DNA from: Oscillospiraceae bacterium
GTDB taxonomy: Bacteria > Bacillota > Clostridia > Oscillospirales > Acutalibacteraceae
Direction of reading: 5' to 3'
Length of the DNA: 52,261 bases
NCBI GenBank assembly: GCA_015065765.1
Contig: SVPP01000018.1
Location: 1 to 52,261 of the forward strand
Positions 24,162-32,408 of the stretch are shown piece by piece. How positions within the stretch are numbered: the first letter of the stretch is position 1; each line of letters begins with the position of its first letter. A model generated the notes under the pieces. It ran no database searches, was not told the DNA's origin, and worked only from the letters and a program-made list of their open reading frames with translations. The position numbers and the translations under genes are program-made.

Positions 24162-25417
24162 TTGATTAAAGATTTTGTAAAACCTGAGGTTCTCGCTCCG
24201 GCGGGAGACTTTGAAAGACTTGAAGCCGCAGTTTCATTCGGTGCAGATGCAGTGTATCTTGGCGGCGGAATGTTCGGCATGAGAACTTCCCCCTCAAACT
24301 TTTCAGATGAAGAACTGCCGAAAGCGGTGCAGTATGCTCACTCAAAGGGCGTAAAGGTTTATCTCACTTGCAATACAGTGCCGAGAAATAACGAGGTTGA
24401 CGTTCTCCCTGAATTTCTTCAGATGGCAGAAAATGCAGGGGTTGATGCACTTATAATTTCTGATATCGGAACGCTCACTTTAGCTAAGAAGTACGCTCCG
24501 AAAACTGAAATTCATGTTTCCACTCAAGCGGGTATCACAAACTATGCAACTGCAAACGCTTTCTATGATATGGGAGCGAAGAGAGTTGTTCTTGCCCGTG
24601 AATTGTCAATTGAGGATATAGCTGTTCTTCGTGCAAAAACTCCCAAAGACCTTGACATTGAATGCTTTGTCCATGGTGCAATGTGTGTTTCATTTTCAGG
24701 CAGATGTCTGCTTTCAAACTACCTCGTAGGCAGAGATTCAAACCGCGGTGACTGTGCTCAGCCATGCAGATGGAAATACCACATCATGGAAGACACAAGG
24801 CCCGGTGTCTATTTCCCCATTGAACAGGATGATAAAGGAACATATATCATGAACGCAAGGGATATGTGCATGATTGAGCACATCCCCGAGCTTGTGAATG
24901 CAGGAATTACTTCTCTCAAAATTGAGGCAGAGCAAAATCTGCATACTATACTGCAGCTGTTACAAACGCATACCGTGCAGCAGTTGATGAGTTTATGGCA
25001 AACCCCTCTGACGATTTCAAGGTTTCTGACTGGATAAGAGAAGAAATGAGAAAGGTCAGCTACCGTGAATACTGCACTGGCTTCTATTTCGGCTCACCCC
25101 TTGATGACGCTGAAATCTATTACGAGGGCGGATACCGCAGAGAATGGGACGTTGTTGCTGTCTGTGAAAAATGGGAAAACGGTACACTTTATGCCGTACA
25201 GAGAAATAAATTCCTTGACGGTGACACTCTTGAAATTGTCGAAGCGGGCAAAGAGCCTTTCTCGGTAACAGTGAAAGACCTTAAAAATGAGGCAGGGGAG
25301 AATGTTGAAAGTGCACCCCATGCCATGATGCGCCTTTCTTTCTCCTGTGAGAGAGAAGTAAAACCCGGCTCAATTATCAGAAAACAGAAGGCAGAGCCAA
25401 AAAGAGTGATAATCTGA
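24162..25417 (+). pseudogene. U32-family protein (TrhP/YrrO-like tRNA hydroxylation factor), -1 frameshift
   Basis: TTG start at 24162. The first 254 codons carry 'VLAPAGDFERLEAAV' and the U32 signature 'ECFVHGAMCVSFSGRCLLS'. At 24924-24927 one G is missing from an expected GGG: the frame should read Lys-Ile-Glu-Gly-Arg-Ala-Lys-Ser-Ala-Tyr-Tyr, and the second half continues in the other frame to 25417. Repair gives about 418 residues, normal for the family. Relatives next to mltG are needed for 5-hydroxyuridine at tRNA position 34. The intact downstream frame suggests a very recent mutation or a sequencing error. Confidence 0.88.
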
Positions 25418-25944
25418 TGGAATATAAAATTCATGTAAACGAAATCAAAGAGATGAGCCGTTCTCTCAGAGCAGGTGACAGAGTTTACCTGACAGGTGAA
25501 GTTTTTACTTCCCGTGATGCGGCTCACAAGAGAATAAAGGAAGCCATCGAAAAAGGCGAAAAGCTTCCGTACAATCTTGAAAACGCAGTAATTTATTACG
25601 TAGGTCCTACGCCGTCACCTGAACACTTACCTATCGGCTCATGCGGACCTACAACCTCTTCACGAATGGACCCATATTCGCCCCTTCTTCTTGATAAAGG
25701 CGTAATTGCCATGGTTGGCAAAGGCCCGAGAAACGAGGAAGTTTGCCGTGCAATTGAAAGAAACGGTGCAGTGTACTTCTGTGCAGTAGGCGGTGCAGGT
25801 GCACTTCTTGCAAAGAGTGTGAAAAAATGCGAAGTTGTAGCCTATGAGGATTTAGGCTGCGAGAGCGTGAAAAAATTAACCATTGAAAATCTTCCTCTTG
25901 TTGTGGCAATTGACTGCAACGGCGGAAATTTGTTTAAAAAGTAA
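25417..25944 (+). CDS. fumB: Class I (Fe-S) fumarate hydratase beta subunit
   Basis: The 175-residue protein matches the C-terminal (beta) domain of iron-sulfur fumarases/tartrate dehydratases: 'RAGDRVYLTGEVFTSRDAAHKR', 'YYVGPTPSPEHLPIGSCGPT', 'SRMDPYSPLLLDKGVIAMVG' and 'YFCAVGGAGAL'. With an alpha subunit it interconverts fumarate and malate. Its ATG overlaps the TGA of the U32 gene. No alpha-subunit gene is in this window, although alpha and beta usually adjoin. A related dehydratase beta subunit is the main alternative. Confidence 0.88.
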   Translation: MEYKIHVNEIKEMSRSLRAGDRVYLTGEVFTSRDAAHKRIKEAIEKGEKLPYNLENAVIYYVGPTPSPEHLPIGSCGPTTSSRMDPYSPLLLDKGVIAMVGKGPRNEEVCRAIERNGAVYFCAVGGAGALLAKSVKKCEVVAYEDLGCESVKKLTIENLPLVVAIDCNGGNLFKK

Positions 25945-25958
25945 GGTGCAGAAAGAGA

Positions 25959-27236
25959 ATGTCAGAGCAAAAACCCCTTGAAGCCGTCATCGTCGGCGGC
26001 GGACACAGAAGCATGAACTATGCCGAGCTTTCAGTAATTGACCCCTCAATGCTGAAAATCACAGGCGTTGCAGACCCCGATGAAAACAGAAGAAAAATGA
26101 TTGCCAAAAAGTTTTCAATTCCCGAAGAGCATCAGTTCTGTTCTTCAGAGGAATTAGCAAAAGTTCCGAAATTTGCAGATGCAGTAATCAACGGCACAAT
26201 GGACCATATCCATGTTGAAACCACAATTCCTCTTCTGAAAGCAGGATACGATGTGCTCCTTGAAAAGCCCTTTGCAGTCAATGAAAAGGAAGCAAGAGAG
26301 CTTGCCGAAACTGCAGAAAAATACGGACGTAAGGTTATGGTCTGCTTCGTTCTCAGATATGCTCCCTTCTACAGAAAAATCAAGGAGAGAGTTGCATCGG
26401 GCGAAATCGGTGAAATTCTTAACATACAGACATCTGAGTTTGTCAGCTACCACCACATGTCAACAAGCCATGTGAGAGGCAAGTGGAATAATTCCCGCAG
26501 GTGTCACACATCAATGCTTCTTGCAAAATGCTGTCATGACATTGATATCATGGTGTGGATGATGGGCGAAAACAAGCCTGTTTCAGTGTCATCTTTCGGA
26601 AGTAATATTCAGTTCAGGCCTGAGAACGCTCCTGAAAATTCAGGAACAAGATGTCTTGTTGACTGTCCTCTTGTTGATACGTGTCTTTACTCTGCAAAGA
26701 GAATTTATATCGACCACCCTGACAGATGGTCATTCTACGTATGGGACAAGCTTGAGCATCTAACCAATCCCACAATTGAAGACAAAATCGAACTTCTTAA
26801 AACATCTCCCTACGGAATTTGTGCTTATAAGAGCGACAACAATGTGGTTGACCACCAGAGTGTTCTTGTAAACTTTGAAAGCGGAGCTACGGGCACTCAC
26901 AACATGGTAGGCGGAGCTACCACAGGTCTCAGAAAAATACATATCACAGGCACAAAGGGCGAAATTTTCGGTAATTGTGAGGACGGAGTTTTCACAGTTC
27001 AGAAAATAAATCCTGCTCCCGGGTGCGAATTTGACACAGAAACAGTTGACACAAAGGTGGGGGATGACACCCACGGCGGCGGTGACATTGAGCTTGTGAA
27101 AGATTTCGTACGCTATGTAAGAGACGGGGAAATGTCAATTTCCTGTACAAGTCTCGACGCATCTTTACTCGGACATCTCGTTGTTTTCCTTGCAGATGAA
27201 TCAAGGGAAAACGGCGGTAAAGTCATAAATTTATAA
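25959..27236 (+). CDS. Gfo/Idh/MocA-family oxidoreductase
   Basis: The 425-residue protein opens with a Rossmann segment 'AVIVGGGHRSMNYAE' and carries the family's 'DVLLEKPFAVNEKEAREL' motif with the active-site Lys. A C-terminal alpha/beta domain has a Cys-rich stretch (Cys-Leu-Val-Asp-Cys-Pro-Leu-Val-Asp-Thr-Cys). Members reduce or oxidise sugars, inositols or sugar nucleotides with NAD(P). The substrate is not evident. It follows fumB by 14 bases and precedes a secreted hydrolase by 12, at the end of the gene run that starts with tmk. Confidence 0.85.
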   Translation: MSEQKPLEAVIVGGGHRSMNYAELSVIDPSMLKITGVADPDENRRKMIAKKFSIPEEHQFCSSEELAKVPKFADAVINGTMDHIHVETTIPLLKAGYDVLLEKPFAVNEKEARELAETAEKYGRKVMVCFVLRYAPFYRKIKERVASGEIGEILNIQTSEFVSYHHMSTSHVRGKWNNSRRCHTSMLLAKCCHDIDIMVWMMGENKPVSVSSFGSNIQFRPENAPENSGTRCLVDCPLVDTCLYSAKRIYIDHPDRWSFYVWDKLEHLTNPTIEDKIELLKTSPYGICAYKSDNNVVDHQSVLVNFESGATGTHNMVGGATTGLRKIHITGTKGEIFGNCEDGVFTVQKINPAPGCEFDTETVDTKVGDDTHGGGDIELVKDFVRYVRDGEMSISCTSLDASLLGHLVVFLADESRENGGKVINL

Positions 27237-27248
27237 GGAGGAAATCCT

Positions 27249-28685
27249 ATGAAAAAAATCACACGAATTTCAGTATCAATTCTTCTTGTGCTTGCAGTAG
27301 TTTTCTCACTTGCAGCACCCACATTTGCAGCAGCCAAAAAGTGCGACTGCGGTGAAGAACCAATAATCTATGTTGCAGCTCTCGGCAGTGCAACACTTTA
27401 CAAGGATGCAGACACAGACAACGAACAGGTAGTGTTCCGTCCCGAAACAGAAGCATACCTTAAAATGGTAGGCTCACTTCTCATTCCTATTGTGAAGCTT
27501 GTCTCAGACGGTGACTATGATTCTTTCGGTGACAGCCTTTGCAATTCCGTTATGAGTGTTTTCGGCTCACTTGCAAATGCTCCCGACGGCTCATCAACAC
27601 CTGACATCACAACAAAGGAAGAGCTTCCCACAGACCCCACTCACGGCCTTGAACACAGCTACTATTTCGGCTACGATTTCCGTGCTGATCCTCTTACAGT
27701 TGCTGACGACCTTAACGCATATGTTGAGCATGTAAAAGAACTTACAGGCCATGACAAAGTACGTTTCAAGGCATCATCAATGGGTGGTGTAATGGCTATG
27801 GCTTATTTCTCAAAATACGGCCATGACGATATCAAATCTGTAATTTTCCAGAACTGCCCCATCAAAGGTACAGCCGTTGCAGGTGCTCTCTATTGCGGTC
27901 AGGTTGAAATCAACCCCGTAGCACTTTACAGATATGCTTCAACTGCAATCACAACAATGGTACCCGGTGTTGGCGGTGATATCCTCAAAGTTCTCGTAGA
28001 AGCACTCAATTTCTTCGGAGTTTTCGGTGCTCTTACAGACTTTGCAGGTGGACTTGTTGACAAGCTTGTTGACAAAGTTTTTGAAGATGCACTTATTCCT
28101 GTTTTCCAGGCAAACTGCGGTATCTGGTCATTTGTCCCCGATGAATATTACGAGGATGCAAAGAAATTCATGCTCGGTGACAAACCCAATGCAGACCTTG
28201 TGAAGAGAATCGACGCATACCACTATGGTGTACAGCAAAAGGCTGACGAAATCCTCAACGGACTTATCGCAGACGGTATTCCCGTAATGATTGTTTCAGC
28301 AACAAACGTTCAGAGAACTCCTCTTGTAACTGCATGGAAAAATGACTCTGACGGCACAGTTGATACAAAGTATTCATCAGTAGGCGCTACAGTTGCAGAC
28401 CACGCAGAAACACTTCCTGCTGACTACAAGCAGAAGGAAACTGCATGCGGACATAACCACATTTCTCCCGACATGAGAATTGATGCTTCAACATGTGCAC
28501 TTCCCGAGCAGACATGGTTTGTAAAAGACATGATGCACTGCACAACTCATGACGGACATCAGGCACTTTACAGATGGTTCCAGGAGAATGACGACAGCAT
28601 CCAGACCATTTACTCAAACCCTGACTTCCCTCAGTTCCTTCAGAACGATATTGAGAACAATGTTCTCGTTCCTGAAACAAAATAA
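27249..28685 (+). CDS. Secreted alpha/beta-hydrolase (lipase/esterase-like)
   Basis: AAGGAGG precedes the ATG. A signal peptide ends near 'TFAAA' (residue 28). The nucleophile elbow is Ala-Ser-Ser-Met-Gly-Gly at about 177, with Ala in place of the usual Gly-His. It follows 'DLNAYVEHVKELTGHDKVRF', a layout seen in lipases. The 478-residue length and an inserted hydrophobic lid-like region (about 230-285) fit a lipase acting on bulky esters. A late His (in 'HDGHQAL') may complete the triad. The substrate is unknown. Confidence 0.7.
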   Translation: MKKITRISVSILLVLAVVFSLAAPTFAAAKKCDCGEEPIIYVAALGSATLYKDADTDNEQVVFRPETEAYLKMVGSLLIPIVKLVSDGDYDSFGDSLCNSVMSVFGSLANAPDGSSTPDITTKEELPTDPTHGLEHSYYFGYDFRADPLTVADDLNAYVEHVKELTGHDKVRFKASSMGGVMAMAYFSKYGHDDIKSVIFQNCPIKGTAVAGALYCGQVEINPVALYRYASTAITTMVPGVGGDILKVLVEALNFFGVFGALTDFAGGLVDKLVDKVFEDALIPVFQANCGIWSFVPDEYYEDAKKFMLGDKPNADLVKRIDAYHYGVQQKADEILNGLIADGIPVMIVSATNVQRTPLVTAWKNDSDGTVDTKYSSVGATVADHAETLPADYKQKETACGHNHISPDMRIDASTCALPEQTWFVKDMMHCTTHDGHQALYRWFQENDDSIQTIYSNPDFPQFLQNDIENNVLVPETK

Positions 28686-28697
28686 AACCTTAATAAA

Positions 28698-28730
28698 AAA
28701 AGACGGGCAGTGGAAACTGCTCGTCTTTCT
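28698..28730 (+). terminator. Terminator after the secreted hydrolase
   Basis: AGACGGGCAGT (28701-28711) pairs with ACTGCTCGTCT (28716-28726), one G-T, followed by TTCTCTTT. The A run before it lets it also work on the minus strand for the small Asn/Gln gene. Confidence 0.75.
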
Positions 28731-28736
28731 CTTTAC

Positions 28737-28871
28737 TCAGAACTTGAAATCGTCCTTTTTTCTGTTTTCGTTCTGCTGATCGTTTTTGTTCTGATTCTGC
28801 TGATTTTTCTTGTTCTGGTTCTGTTTGTTCTGGTTGTTGTTCTGCTGATTCTGGTTGTTTCTTTCGTTCAT
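28737..28871 (-). CDS. 44-residue Asn/Gln-rich mini-protein
   Basis: On the minus strand AAGGAG lies eight bases before an ATG (complement of 28869-28871), and the frame runs to TGA (complement of 28737-28739). Of 44 residues, 15 are Asn and 13 Gln, mixed with Lys and ending Arg-Lys-Lys-Asp-Asp-Phe-Lys-Phe. It is flanked by terminators on both sides, so it is a separate unit. Similar low-complexity mini-proteins are, as I recall, seen in Clostridia without a known function. The good ribosome site and full-length low-complexity frame support a real gene. Confidence 0.7.
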   Translation of the reverse strand: MNERNNQNQQNNNQNKQNQNKKNQQNQNKNDQQNENRKKDDFKF

Positions 28872-28895
28872 TTTAAAAACTCCTTACAAAAAATA

Positions 28896-28919
28896 AATGA
28901 GGGTTTTTGCACCCTCATT
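28896..28919 (-). terminator. Terminator of the HAD hydrolase gene
   Basis: AATGAGGGT (28896-28904) pairs with ACCCTCATT (28911-28919). On the minus strand a TTTATTTTTTG tract follows. Confidence 0.8.
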
Positions 28920-28928
28920 ATTTTTCGC

Positions 28929-29582
28929 TTAAAGTGAACTTTTATACATTTCTTCAAAACTGAAAATAAATTTATCGCTTACTTTTTTTATTTCATTTAT
29001 ATCTTTTTCAGAGCTTTTGTCATAAACTCCCACGCAGTAAAGACCTGCTTTTTTCGCAGAGGTAAGACCTGTGAGAATATCCTCAAAAACCATACATTCG
29101 GAAGGCTTGATTCCCATTCTTTCACAAGCCTTTTCGTAAATATCGGGAAAGCCTTTTCCTTTACCTACCTCATTTACCGTTATTATGAAATTAAATGCAT
29201 CTCGTATTCCGTTCTTGACAAGGCACTCTGAGAACATATCAGGGTCCGATGCAGTGGCAATTGCCAGAGTCAGTCCCTTTTCTTTCAGCGACAGAATATA
29301 TTCTTTCGCAAAAGGTTTCAGAGATACGTGCTCTGAATATTCTTTTTTAGCGGTTGTCTGCCACTCCTCAATAATTTCTTCAACGCTCTCTTTAATGCCG
29401 TAAGTATTCTTCGTGTAATGAGCTGCACCTACAGTTCCCAGAGGAGAAATCGCCTGAATATATCCTTCGGGAATAGGCATATTTCTTGATGTGAAAAACA
29501 ACTCATCAACTTTTCTCCAAAGTCCCATTGAATCGAGAACTGTTCCGTCAAGGTCAAAAATTGCACCTTTAAAATTATCCAT
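28929..29582 (-). CDS. HAD-superfamily phosphatase (beta-phosphoglucomutase-like)
   Basis: The 217-residue protein has HAD motif I 'FDLDGTVLDSM' near residue 9, motif II Ala-Thr-Ala-Ser, motif III Lys in 'VGKGKGFPDIY', and motif IV 'VFEDILTGLTSAKKAG'. A helical cap follows motif I. It is a cytoplasmic Mg-dependent phosphatase or phosphosugar mutase; the Asp-x-Asp-Gly-Thr-Val-Leu-Asp-Ser form suits both. It diverges from the fucosidase gene, so a role in sugar-phosphate handling is plausible but unproven. Confidence 0.88.
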   Translation of the reverse strand: MDNFKGAIFDLDGTVLDSMGLWRKVDELFFTSRNMPIPEGYIQAISPLGTVGAAHYTKNTYGIKESVEEIIEEWQTTAKKEYSEHVSLKPFAKEYILSLKEKGLTLAIATASDPDMFSECLVKNGIRDAFNFIITVNEVGKGKGFPDIYEKACERMGIKPSECMVFEDILTGLTSAKKAGLYCVGVYDKSSEKDINEIKKVSDKFIFSFEEMYKSSL

Positions 29583-29649
29583 TTCGCACCTCAGAAGTTT
29601 TGATGCAGTAATTATATCATATTTTCCGTGAAATTTAAAGATTTATTTG

Positions 29650-29678
29650 TTGTAAAGTTTTTGTAATGATGATATAAT
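29650..29678 (+). promoter_or_regulatory. Promoter of the GH29 gene
   Basis: TTGTAA (29650-29655) and TATAAT (29673-29678), 17 bases apart, lie 32 bases before the ATG at 29711. Confidence 0.7.
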
Positions 29679-29710
29679 AAAGTGAATTGTTAATAAGGAA
29701 GTAAACACTT

Positions 29711-31108
29711 ATGTTCAAGAAAAAAACAGACATCACAGAATACACAAACAAAGTCACTCCTGAAAAGAGACAGCTTCTCTGGCAGGAGACAGATTTTGTT
29801 GCCCACATATTTTTCGGACTTAACACCTTTGTCCGTGTTCAGGAAGGCTCCGGCAAAACTGAGCCTCAGGCATTTTATCCTACAGACATTGACATTTCCT
29901 CATGGGTGAAAACTCTCAAAGATGCAGGAATAAAAGGTGTGCTCATTACTGCAAAGCATCATGACGGCTTTTGTCTGTGGAGAACAGAAACCACACCTTA
30001 TTCCGTAGCAAATTCTCCTTATCTTGACGGGAACGGAGATATAATAAAAGAACTTTCCGACGAGTGCAGAAAGGAAGGCTTGAAATTCGGTTTCAGTTTC
30101 TCTCTCTGCGACAGAAACACTGACAAAAAAGGTGAGGACTTAGAAAAACTTATCCTTGACCAGCTTGAAGAGCTTCTCACAAACTACGGTGAAATTTACG
30201 ATGTAAAGCTTGACCTCGGTGGTGAAAAGCCTGATGTGGATATGGACAGAATTTATTCTCATATCCGTGCTCTCAGTCCTCTTACGGTGATTTCAAACGG
30301 CCCTGATGCGAGACATCTCGGTAACACAAAAATGGTCTGCAGACAGAGCGAGTGGAATGTAATCGAGCCTGTTTGTGATTATCAGAAGATAACAAAAATT
30401 GACGAAAATAAACAAAATACCTTCCGCAGTCCTGACGGTGCAGGCAGAATGGAACTTGATTTAGGCAGCAGAAAAGCTCTGAAAAAAGCAAATTCACTCA
30501 CATGGCATCCTTATTTTGCTGACATTTCAATGCGTGACAGTTGGTTTTACGATAAGGAGGAAGACCTGCGTACAATGTTCCTGCAAAAGCTTAAGGAACT
30601 TTACTTTATGATTTCAGGTCAGGGCGGAGTTCTGCAGATTGGTATTCCTGTTGACCAGTGCGGAAGAATACATAATGAAGAGACAGTAACTCTTGAAAGC
30701 TTCGGTATTGATATGGAAATGCTGACGAAAAATCCCGTGCTTAAAAAATCAGAAATAACTGCAAACTGTGGTGGGTATTCAGTGCAGAATCTGAAAAAAG
30801 ACGATGATACATATTTTTCATCAGGCGAAACTGACGGCAAAATCGAAATCACCATAAATTTCGGAGAAGAAAAAATCGTAAGACTTCTTGAAATCTGTGA
30901 AAACATTGAAACAGGTCAGCAGATTGAATCATTCTCAGTTTATACGCTTGAGGGTAAAAAATTCAAAAAAGCTGAAAGCCATACAGTTGTCGGCAGTAAA
31001 AAACTGATTCTGCCTAAAAAGCCTATGGTCACAAGTGCAGTGAAAATTGTCATTGAAGAAACAAGAGGCTTTGCAAATATCAAAAAATTAGAAATTTATT
31101 GTGCATAA
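29711..31108 (+). CDS. Alpha-L-fucosidase, glycoside hydrolase family 29, cytoplasmic
   Basis: The 465-residue protein matches GH29: 'FGLNTFV', 'GVLITAKHHDGFCLW' and 'YSVANSPY' in the active-site half, then 'YDVKLDLGG', where the Asp after Leu takes the place of the nucleophile in the usual Trp-x-Asp-Gly. A C-terminal beta-sandwich (about 330-465) is typical. There is no signal peptide, so it would act on imported fucosylated oligosaccharides. It retains the fucose configuration through a double-displacement mechanism. It is monocistronic between its own promoter and a terminator. Confidence 0.88.
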   Translation: MFKKKTDITEYTNKVTPEKRQLLWQETDFVAHIFFGLNTFVRVQEGSGKTEPQAFYPTDIDISSWVKTLKDAGIKGVLITAKHHDGFCLWRTETTPYSVANSPYLDGNGDIIKELSDECRKEGLKFGFSFSLCDRNTDKKGEDLEKLILDQLEELLTNYGEIYDVKLDLGGEKPDVDMDRIYSHIRALSPLTVISNGPDARHLGNTKMVCRQSEWNVIEPVCDYQKITKIDENKQNTFRSPDGAGRMELDLGSRKALKKANSLTWHPYFADISMRDSWFYDKEEDLRTMFLQKLKELYFMISGQGGVLQIGIPVDQCGRIHNEETVTLESFGIDMEMLTKNPVLKKSEITANCGGYSVQNLKKDDDTYFSSGETDGKIEITINFGEEKIVRLLEICENIETGQQIESFSVYTLEGKKFKKAESHTVVGSKKLILPKKPMVTSAVKIVIEETRGFANIKKLEIYCA

Positions 31109-31111
31109 AGA

Positions 31112-31142
31112 AAACCCTTTCCGGAATTTCCGGAAAGGGTTT
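31112..31142. terminator. Bidirectional terminator between convergent genes
   Basis: Perfect 14-base arms AAACCCTTTCCGGA (31112-31125) and TCCGGAAAGGGTTT (31129-31142) with a three-base loop separate the fucosidase from the convergent oxidoreductase. Confidence 0.85.
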
Positions 31143-31156
31143 CTGAATATTCTGAA

Positions 31157-32128
31157 TCAGAGATTGACTTCTCTTCTTTCTTTGTGTGATTTGTATGCTG
31201 CTACCATAATTTCTGTCAGCAGAACTGCATCGTCAATGTTGTAGAGGTTTTTGTCCTCGTCACCTGAAAGAACACCGAGGAAATATGTAAGAGGTGAGGG
31301 CATGTTTTTTTCTTCCACCTCAAGCTTTTTCCATTCATTGTCCTCGCTTTTGAATGCGGCATAAACTTCGTTTCCTGTTTGGCGGATAAAGCCGTCTGTA
31401 CCGCTGACTTCAATGCCGTTTCTGTCACTACGTGAAACAAAGCCTGTCTCTGAAACGCCGATTGCACCGTTCCTGAACCTGAGAACGCTGACTGCGTTGT
31501 CTTCAACACCGTGTCCTGTAATCTCAGTGAAAACAGAGCTTACGCTTTCAGGTCTGCCCAGAAGCCACGGGAGAATGTACATGGGATGTGCGCCTAAATC
31601 TATCATAGCACCGCCACCGCATTCTTTGAGATTGTAGAAATGCTCGGGCAGCCAACAGTCAACACTGCCTGAGTGAGTGTTTCTCATGCGGGCATAAGTT
31701 ACTTTTCCAAGCTTTCCGCTTGAAACAATTTCCTTGACTTTCTGAACGGCATTGCCCGGAATATGTGAATAAGAAATTACAAATTTCACTCCGTTTTCTT
31801 TCACTGCTTCTGCAATCGCCGCAGCATCTTCGTTAGTAAGTGCAAGAACCTTTTCTGTGAAAATATGTTTTTTTGCCTTTGCGGCTTTTATTATAATTTC
31901 TCTGTGAATGTCTGTTGAAGTGCACACAGCAACTGCATCAATGTCAGAGGAAAGAAGCTCATCGTAGTCCTCAAAGAAAGTACAGGAAAATTCATCTGCG
32001 AATTTTTCTCCTCTTTCGAGGTCATTGTCCCATACGCAAGTTACTTTTGCATTTCCGGAATTATTTATCTGATTTGCGTAACCGCCTGCATGAACGTGCC
32101 ATGCGCCAACCATAGCAATTTTTAACAT
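31157..32128 (-). CDS. Gfo/Idh/MocA-family oxidoreductase
   Basis: The start is the ATG (complement of 32126-32128) behind GAGGTGA; the longer frame adds 25 unlike residues. The 323-residue protein opens with 'MLKIAMVGAWHVHAGGYA', a Rossmann dinucleotide fold, and has 'KHIFTEKVLALTNEDA' at the active-site Lys position (Glu-Lys-Val instead of Glu-Lys-Pro). 'GGGAMIDLGAHPMYI' is the substrate-binding stretch. The substrate is probably a sugar derivative. Its terminator is shared with the fucosidase, and a link to fucose or another sugar is only positional. Confidence 0.85.
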   Translation of the reverse strand: MLKIAMVGAWHVHAGGYANQINNSGNAKVTCVWDNDLERGEKFADEFSCTFFEDYDELLSSDIDAVAVCTSTDIHREIIIKAAKAKKHIFTEKVLALTNEDAAAIAEAVKENGVKFVISYSHIPGNAVQKVKEIVSSGKLGKVTYARMRNTHSGSVDCWLPEHFYNLKECGGGAMIDLGAHPMYILPWLLGRPESVSSVFTEITGHGVEDNAVSVLRFRNGAIGVSETGFVSRSDRNGIEVSGTDGFIRQTGNEVYAAFKSEDNEWKKLEVEEKNMPSPLTYFLGVLSGDEDKNLYNIDDAVLLTEIMVAAYKSHKERREVNL

Positions 32129-32193
32129 GGAAATCACCTCGGTATTATCATACAATAAATCCATGCTCATTTCAATAAAAATTTCAAAATCTC

Positions 32194-32222
32194 TTGACAA
32201 CAAAAAAGTGCAGTGCTATAAT
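32194..32222 (+). promoter_or_regulatory. Consensus sigma-A promoter of the aromatic operon
   Basis: TTGACA (32194-32199), 17 bases, TATAAT (32217-32222): both hexamers are perfect consensus. Transcription should start near 32229, giving a leader of about 200 nt before tyrA. A promoter this strong suits control by attenuation rather than at initiation. Confidence 0.92.
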
Positions 32223-32253
32223 TTTTCTATCGTCAGACTTAGGAGAATGTAAA

Positions 32254-32343
32254 ATGTTCAAGTCAATCTTTACAGCATTTTATTACTTTTACTTTTACTT
32301 TATCAGCTTTGCGGTAAGGTCCGGTAAGTTTTGCTGTAATTGA
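32254..32343 (+). CDS. Phe/Tyr-rich leader peptide of the aromatic operon attenuator
   Basis: AGGAG (32241-32245) lies eight bases before the ATG. The 29-codon frame ends with TGA at 32341-32343 and encodes 8 Phe and 4 Tyr. Residues 9-16 are eight aromatic residues in a row, Phe-Tyr-Tyr-Phe-Tyr-Phe-Tyr-Phe (32278-32301), and there is no Trp. It lies between a consensus promoter and a terminator hairpin before tyrA. The ribosome would pause here when charged tRNA-Phe or tRNA-Tyr is short. A minimal ATG-TAA at 32247-32252 precedes it and may be chance. Too short for usual gene callers. Confidence 0.9.
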   Translation: MFKSIFTAFYYFYFYFISFAVRSGKFCCN

Positions 32344-32408
32344 GATTGATTTTACTTTTTAAGTTATTTCAAGTCCCGCAGTGAAATTTACTGCGGGATT
32401 AATTTTTT
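32260..32408 (+). promoter_or_regulatory. Ribosome-mediated transcription attenuator (Phe/Tyr) before tyrA
   Basis: Three competing helices are visible. Stem 1:2 pairs 32260-32270 with 32342-32352 and 32271-32277 with 32332-32338 (18 pairs, a three-base bulge). The antiterminator pairs GTAAGTTTTGCTG (32324-32336) with CAGTGAAATTTAC (32379-32391), 13 continuous pairs including three G-U. The terminator pairs TCCCGCAGT (32374-32382) with ACTGCGGGA (32390-32398), then six T at 32403-32408. Bases 32332-32336 are shared by 1:2 and the antiterminator, so a ribosome stalled on the Phe/Tyr codons masks strand 1 and frees the antiterminator. A ribosome reaching the stop codon covers it and the terminator forms. 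Confidence 0.88.

Noticed and set aside
28737..28871. Plus-strand hydrophobic reading of the same DNA (Val/Leu/Phe-rich, seen as a membrane peptide)
   Set aside because: The plus frame has no ribosome site and crosses a terminator. The minus frame has AAGGAG and clean boundaries.
32247..32252. ATG-TAA minimal frame just before the leader peptide
   Set aside because: Start-stop units can affect re-initiation, but here it is two codons and only two bases from AGGAG, too close for efficient use. Probably chance.
32278..32301. Tandem TTTTAC units as a simple-sequence repeat or CRISPR-like array
   Set aside because: Too short and without spacers. They are better explained as the Phe/Tyr codon run of the leader peptide.
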